Assembly (NCBI GenBank): GCA_028704215.1 | Contig: JAQVLJ010000012.1 | Span: 1 to 16,131, forward strand | DNA from: Clostridia bacterium | GTDB taxonomy: Bacteria; Bacillota; Clostridia; Christensenellales; UBA1242 | DNA length: 16,131 nucleotides | Reading direction: 5' to 3' | Shown here: positions 13,014-16,131 of the stretch, one piece after another | How positions within the stretch are numbered: the first letter of the stretch is position 1 | How the letters are laid out: each line of letters begins with the position of its first letter | Notes under the pieces: model-generated | The model's database searches: none | Told to the model about the DNA's origin: nothing | What the model saw: the letters and a program-made list of their open reading frames with translations, nothing else | Position numbers and translations under genes: made by a program

Positions 13014-13925
13014 ATGAAAAATAATTACGACATAATCATAGTAGGCGGCGGTCCAGCAGGTATGGCAGCAGGTATTTATGCTTCGCGTGCTGGAAGAAGC
13101 GTTTTGATAATAGAAAGCGATGTAATTGGTGGACAAGCATCGGAAAGTTATGAGATTGAAAACTATCCAGGTTTTGAAAATATTGCTGGTCCAGACCTTA
13201 TGAAAAAGATGTTTGAACAAACAAAAAAACTAGGAGTAGAATTTTTGTATTCTATGGTTACGGATATCTTGCCAGGCAAAGAGCAAATATCAGTTATTTG
13301 TTTGAAAGAAATGATTACTTGTAAACGCGTTATCTTAGCTATGGGCACACAATCTCGAAAACTAAATCTTCCGAATGAAAAATCATATATTGGTAAAGGA
13401 ATAAGTTATTGTGCATATTGCGATGGTAATTTTTTTAAAGATAAAGTAGTAGCAGTCGTGGGTGGAGGAAATACAGCATTTGAAGATGTGACGTATTTAT
13501 CAAAGATTGCAAAACACATTTACTTGATTCATAGAAACGACACATTCAAAGCTGACGACATTTTGTATGATGAAGTTGAGGAATTGGCAAAAGAAAAAAT
13601 AGTAGATATTTTTACTAATACAACCATTGTGGACATCAAGGGAAATGAAGTAATAGATACAATAACAATCAAAACTAATGATAAAGCACAAGATTTGAAA
13701 GTTGACGGCGTGTTTGTCGCAATTGGTAGAAAACCTTTTGACCAGATATTGAAAGGTATCGAATTGGATCAATTCGGTTTTATAAAAGTTAACGAAGAGA
13801 TGCAAACGAATATATCAAATGTTTATGCCGCTGGTGACATCACCAGCAAAAAAATAAAACAGATAGTAACCGCATGTTCAGACGGAGCAGTTGCTGGAAT
13901 TTATGCAAGCAAAATCAAGTATTAA
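13014..13925 (+). CDS. trxB: Thioredoxin reductase-type flavoprotein
   Basis: A 303-residue low-molecular-weight thioredoxin reductase, an FAD enzyme that passes electrons from a pyridine nucleotide to the thioredoxin disulfide. FAD binding is seen in IIIVGGGPAGMAAGIYASRA (7-26) and in VYAAGDIT near the C-terminus. The redox pair is C133/C136 in SYCAYCDGNFF, and the nucleotide-binding fold has VVGGGNTAFEDV (148-159). The phosphate-recognition motif is unusual: E. coli HRRDGFRA becomes HRNDTFKA (173-180), so two of the arginines expected to hold the NADPH 2'-phosphate are Asn and Lys. NADH use or another reductant is possible, and this is inference. The start ATG 13014 is preceded by AAGAGG. 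It has its own promoter and terminator; no thioredoxin gene is next to it. Confidence 0.93.
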   Translation: MKNNYDIIIVGGGPAGMAAGIYASRAGRSVLIIESDVIGGQASESYEIENYPGFENIAGPDLMKKMFEQTKKLGVEFLYSMVTDILPGKEQISVICLKEMITCKRVILAMGTQSRKLNLPNEKSYIGKGISYCAYCDGNFFKDKVVAVVGGGNTAFEDVTYLSKIAKHIYLIHRNDTFKADDILYDEVEELAKEKIVDIFTNTTIVDIKGNEVIDTITIKTNDKAQDLKVDGVFVAIGRKPFDQILKGIELDQFGFIKVNEEMQTNISNVYAAGDITSKKIKQIVTACSDGAVAGIYASKIKY

Positions 13926-13928
13926 ATC

Positions 13929-13963
13929 AAAAAAATACCTATATGTTGTGTAGGTATTTTTTT
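13929..13963 (+). terminator. Terminator of trxB
   Basis: A perfect 13-base-pair stem (13929-13941 with 13951-13963, core TACCTA/TAGGTA) with a 9-base loop ends in seven T residues, starting 4 bases after the trxB stop. Confidence 0.9.
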
Positions 13964-13998
13964 GTGGCCACTTTTATTATTTTTTTTATAAAATATGG

Positions 13999-14028
13999 TT
14001 GACTTACGCTTTGCTTTTGTATTAAAAT
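13999..14028 (+). promoter_or_regulatory. SigA-type promoter of the 14078 gene
   Basis: TTGACT (13999-14004) and TAAAAT (14023-14028) are 18 bases apart. Transcription is expected near 14035, giving a leader of about 43 bases, the longest in this window. Confidence 0.6.
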
Positions 14029-14035
14029 CGGCGAA

Positions 14036-14059
14036 ATTGGTTTTTAAAAAAAAATCAAT
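14036..14059 (+). promoter_or_regulatory. Hairpin at the 5' end of the 14078 leader
   Basis: ATTGGTTTTT (14036-14045) can pair with AAAAATCAAT (14050-14059) through ten pairs, one of them G-U, around an A4 loop. It begins at about the second base of the predicted transcript and ends 6 bases before GGAG. A 5' mRNA-stabilising hairpin is one reading; the stem is AT-rich and weak. Confidence 0.3.
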
Positions 14060-14077
14060 ACAAAAGGAGAAATATTT

Positions 14078-14572
14078 ATGAATTCAGTGTTAACATTTAG
14101 AAATTATGCCCAATGGGTTGTACTTATGGAAAATTGTAAGAATTATGAATTAAGGAAAAGGAATATTGACTTTAATTTGTTTTCTACATACGAGGATAAA
14201 CAATTATATAAAAGTGTTTGTGATAAATATGAAAATTATCAAACAAAAGAATACTATTTGATGCTTATGAAAAAAGAACTACAATTTTTAGATGCTCAAA
14301 AAGATAAATTGAGTATAAAAGGTAAATTTGTTATTTTGAATCCAATGAATTATTTTACTTACTGCAAATCGATAAAAACTGAAAAGAAAAACAAAAATCT
14401 TGTTCAAAAGTTATTGAAGGATAATGTGCAATTTAATAACAATTCTCAAAACAAAATATCTTTCGGTCATTATCGTCGTGTCTTTAAGGATGAATTAAAT
14501 AGTTTGACAAATGCTTTGACTAACGAAATGGATAAAGAGGACATCTTTGTAAATATTGAAAAAGTATTGTAA
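14078..14572 (+). CDS. Unrecognised 164-residue protein
   Basis: No family recognised. The start ATG 14078 has AAGGAG ending at 14069 with 8-base spacing. The product is soluble, basic and helical-looking, rich in Lys, Asn and Tyr (for example NYELRKRNIDFNLF, TKEYYLMLMKKELQFLDAQK, EKKNKNLVQKLLKD), with no signal peptide or membrane segment. A short hydrophobic stretch near residue 82 (GKFVILNPMNYFTYC) is too short to span a membrane. It is a single-gene unit: its own promoter (13999-14028), a leader with a possible hairpin and a strong terminator (14579-14602). This isolation between trxB and ung gives no functional clue. Confidence 0.75.
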   Translation: MNSVLTFRNYAQWVVLMENCKNYELRKRNIDFNLFSTYEDKQLYKSVCDKYENYQTKEYYLMLMKKELQFLDAQKDKLSIKGKFVILNPMNYFTYCKSIKTEKKNKNLVQKLLKDNVQFNNNSQNKISFGHYRRVFKDELNSLTNALTNEMDKEDIFVNIEKVL

Positions 14573-14578
14573 ATAACG

Positions 14579-14602
14579 AACGTGCAATCTGCACGTTTTT
14601 TT
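14579..14602 (+). terminator. Terminator of the 14078 gene
   Basis: AACGTGCA (14579-14586) and TGCACGTT (14590-14597) form a perfect 8-base-pair stem with a 3-base loop, followed by a run of T residues to 14602. Confidence 0.88.
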
Positions 14603-14643
14603 ATGAAATTATTATATTGTTTTAGTTTTTATCATAAGTGTGT

Positions 14644-14649
14644 TAATAT
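14644..14649 (+). promoter_or_regulatory. Possible -10 element of a leaderless ung promoter
   Basis: TAATAT (14644-14649) with TGT just before it resembles an extended -10. Initiation would fall near 14656, next to ATG 14657. No good -35 is visible and the surrounding TA-rich sequence offers other registers. Confidence 0.3.
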
Positions 14650-14656
14650 ATATTAT

Positions 14657-15322
14657 ATGAGTTACATTTTAAGTGAAGAATGGCAAAAAATTTTGGCGAA
14701 AGAAATAGATGGTGATTGCAAACAAAAACTATTTCCTTTTTTGAATAATGAATATAACACTCACAAAGTTTTTCCTCCAAAAGACAAAATTTTTGCTAGT
14801 ATAAACGCCGTACCTATTGAAAATATTAAGGTCGTAATAATTGGTCAGGACCCTTATCACACAGAGGGACAAGCAGATGGTCTAGCATTTTCGTGCGCAA
14901 AAGGAAAACCACAACCATCTCTTATCAATATAAAAAAAGAAATCGAATCCGACTTAAATATCAAAATGAATAATAGTTGTGATTTGACTCCTTGGGCAAA
15001 ACAAGGTGTATTGCTTTTGAACACTTCTTTGTCTGTTAGAGAAGGGAGCCCCTGTTCTCACAGTAAATGTGGTTGGCAAGTAATTACGACAAAAATTATT
15101 GAAGTGCTTAATCAACAAAATCAACCTATCGTATTCTTGCTTTGGGGTAGCCACGCAAAATCATTTTTAAAGATATTAAATAATCCAAAACACTTGGTTT
15201 TGTCAGCGGCGCATCCAAGTCCATTGTCTGCATATTCAGGTTTTTTTGGATGCAAACATTTTTCGAAAGCGAACGAATTTTTGCTAAAAAACAACGTCAA
15301 GCCAATTGATTGGGTTTTGTAA
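14657..15322 (+). CDS. ung: Uracil-DNA glycosylase, family 1
   Basis: Ung removes uracil from DNA after cytosine deamination or dUTP misincorporation, opening base-excision repair. The 221-residue product has the catalytic water-activating motif GQDPYH at 63-68 (Asp65), the base-stacking segment GLAFSC, the uracil-contacting LLLNTSLSV (119-127), and the minor-groove loop HPSPLSAY at 186-193 whose His is catalytic. The length is normal for the family. The start MSYILSEEWQ fits the family N-terminus; the frame is open further upstream, but that part is the preceding terminator. No Shine-Dalgarno sequence precedes ATG 14657, consistent with a leaderless or nearly leaderless mRNA. The stop is only 3 bases from the end of convergent acpS, with no terminator between. 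Confidence 0.97.
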   Translation: MSYILSEEWQKILAKEIDGDCKQKLFPFLNNEYNTHKVFPPKDKIFASINAVPIENIKVVIIGQDPYHTEGQADGLAFSCAKGKPQPSLINIKKEIESDLNIKMNNSCDLTPWAKQGVLLLNTSLSVREGSPCSHSKCGWQVITTKIIEVLNQQNQPIVFLLWGSHAKSFLKILNNPKHLVLSAAHPSPLSAYSGFFGCKHFSKANEFLLKNNVKPIDWVL

Positions 15323-15325
15323 ACT

Positions 15326-15673
15326 TTAAAATATCAAACATGTAGCCACAGCATACTCTTTTGTGTGACTAATACTTATTTCTATTTTTGAAAGACTTAT
15401 TTCTTTAAGTTTTTGGGATACTTCATCGCTAATATTGACAAACGGCGCACCATTTTCTTTGTGCATAATTTCTATTTGATTAAGCGAAATGCCTTTGTCT
15501 TCAAGTGCTTTTATTACACTTTCCTTTGCACACCACATTCCTGCAAAATGAACATCACTATCTGCAAACGATTTGCAATAATCTTGTTCATTTTTGGAAA
15601 ATATTTTTGCAGCATTTAATATTTTATATTTTGAAAACCTTTTAATGCTTTCAATATCTATTCCTATTTTCAT
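15326..15673 (-). CDS. acpS: Holo-[acyl-carrier-protein] synthase
   Basis: AcpS transfers 4'-phosphopantetheine from coenzyme A to the conserved serine of acyl carrier protein, switching on fatty acid synthesis. The 115-residue product is the usual size for this trimeric family. It shows the N-terminal magnesium-binding MKIGIDIES (Asp6), the central WCAKESVIKAL (Glu51, matching the AAKEAxxKA family motif), and the C-terminal EISISHTKEYAVAT, the SISH motif at the active-site interface. The start ATG 15673 is preceded by AAGGA at 15685-15681 with 7-base spacing; a longer reading back to 15706 would overlap recX and lacks a family counterpart. It lies 22 bases downstream of recX and is probably co-transcribed with it. 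Confidence 0.95.
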   Translation of the reverse strand: MKIGIDIESIKRFSKYKILNAAKIFSKNEQDYCKSFADSDVHFAGMWCAKESVIKALEDKGISLNQIEIMHKENGAPFVNISDEVSQKLKEISLSKIEISISHTKEYAVATCLIF

Positions 15674-15695
15674 ATACTTGTCCTTTTTTTTTGTT

Positions 15696-16131
15696 TTAAT
15701 CTTCAATACTTGATTTGTAATTTTTTAATACCTTGAGAATAGTGTCATATTCAAAGCCCTTGTACTGCAAATGTGCTATTAATTTTTGTAAATTTTTTTT
15801 ATCCAAAGTTTTGTTTTTTAGATATTTTTCACCCGCTTTTGTACAGGCATAATAATCATCAATGTTTTGCATAGATTCATCAATTAAATTTTTGTTGACA
15901 CCATCAGTATACAACTTGTTTTTCATATAATTTTTTGATTTTGTATTTTGGTAAGTGCGTGTAAAAACATTTGCATAGTTTTTGTCATCTAAAATTTTGT
16001 ATTCTGACAATTTTTGTATTGCACAATTTATGCTTTCGTTTGAAAAACCCTTTTTTGCCAAATACGTCTGTAATTGTTTTGTGGTTTTGAGCCTACTAGA
16101 AAGATATTTGATTGCTAAATTGGTTGCAATA
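15696..16131 (-). CDS. recX: Regulatory protein RecX (5' end outside window)
   Basis: RecX binds RecA filaments and modulates recombination and the SOS response. The frame is open to the right edge of the window, so the start is missing. The 144 visible complete residues show the family's repeated three-helix modules: AIKYLSSRLKTTKQLQTYLA with KKGFSNESINCAIQKLSEYK, then ILDDKNYANVFTRTYQNTKS, matching the usual yLs-R-S-x-x-EL-x-x-kL pattern and LDD-x-x-ya. A last module (KKNLQKLIAHLQYKGFEYDT) closes the protein, ending with TAA at 15698-15696. A TTG at 16061 could be mistaken for a start, but the RecX homology continues upstream of it. acpS follows on the same strand. Confidence 0.9.
   Translation of the reverse strand, partial: IATNLAIKYLSSRLKTTKQLQTYLAKKGFSNESINCAIQKLSEYKILDDKNYANVFTRTYQNTKSKNYMKNKLYTDGVNKNLIDESMQNIDDYYACTKAGEKYLKNKTLDKKNLQKLIAHLQYKGFEYDTILKVLKNYKSSIED

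Noticed and set aside
13964..13971. GTGGCCAC palindrome after the trxB terminator
   Set aside because: An isolated 8-base palindrome with no repeat partner or nearby promoter element; chance is enough to explain it.
16059..16061. TTG as the start of recX
   Set aside because: The RecX pattern (YLSSRLKTTKQLQTYLAKKG) continues upstream in frame to the window edge, so this codon is internal.
1..16131. Mobile element, phage, CRISPR array, toxin-antitoxin or defence system
   Set aside because: I found no transposase, integrase, terminal repeats, spaced direct repeats or nuclease/toxin motifs. The unknown proteins could hide one, but nothing visible supports it.

Overview
The window comes from a strongly AT-rich (roughly 30% GC by eye) endospore-forming Firmicute, most likely an uncultured member of the Clostridia. 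The evidence is the spoIIGA-sigE pair and sigG, the standard genetic code (TGG for Trp, TGA used as a stop), Firmicute-type AGGAG ribosome binding sites and compact intergenic regions. I cannot name a genus. No mobile element, CRISPR array, tRNA or rRNA is visible. Nearly all of the window is coding, and no gene-free stretch exceeds about 200 bases.

Layout. (1) 1-4837, all plus strand: the 3' end of uvrB; two unrecognised small genes with their own promoter and terminator; uvrA; and a small J-domain protein with a C-terminal membrane anchor that follows uvrA directly. (2) 4911-7399: a sporulation block with spoIIGA-sigE on the minus strand and sigG divergent on the plus strand. In Bacillus and most clostridia the three genes are collinear. 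(3) 7440-10281: the glycolytic genes fba (class II aldolase) and gap on the minus strand, each paired with a convergent plus-strand gene through a shared bidirectional terminator. Between them lies a membrane protein that looks like a degenerate GT2 glycosyltransferase. (4) 10370-14572, plus strand: an unrecognised 424-residue protein with one membrane segment, rarA, trxB and a 164-residue orphan. (5) 14657-16131: ung on the plus strand, convergent with recX-acpS on the minus strand. recX runs off the right edge.

Themes. Five genes handle DNA damage or recombination (uvrB, uvrA, rarA, ung, recX). SpoIIGA should activate pro-SigE in the mother cell, and SigG should run late forespore transcription; a SigF/SigG-type promoter can be read directly in front of sigG. 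Most readable promoters sit so close to the start codon that the mRNA would begin at the Shine-Dalgarno sequence or at the start codon itself.

The items most worth a second look are the recurrent ultrashort or leaderless transcripts, the inverted spoIIG/sigG arrangement with its sporulation-type promoter, the GT2-like pseudoenzyme candidate, the thioredoxin reductase lacking the canonical NADPH-phosphate arginines, and the eukaryote/E. coli-type GAPDH.
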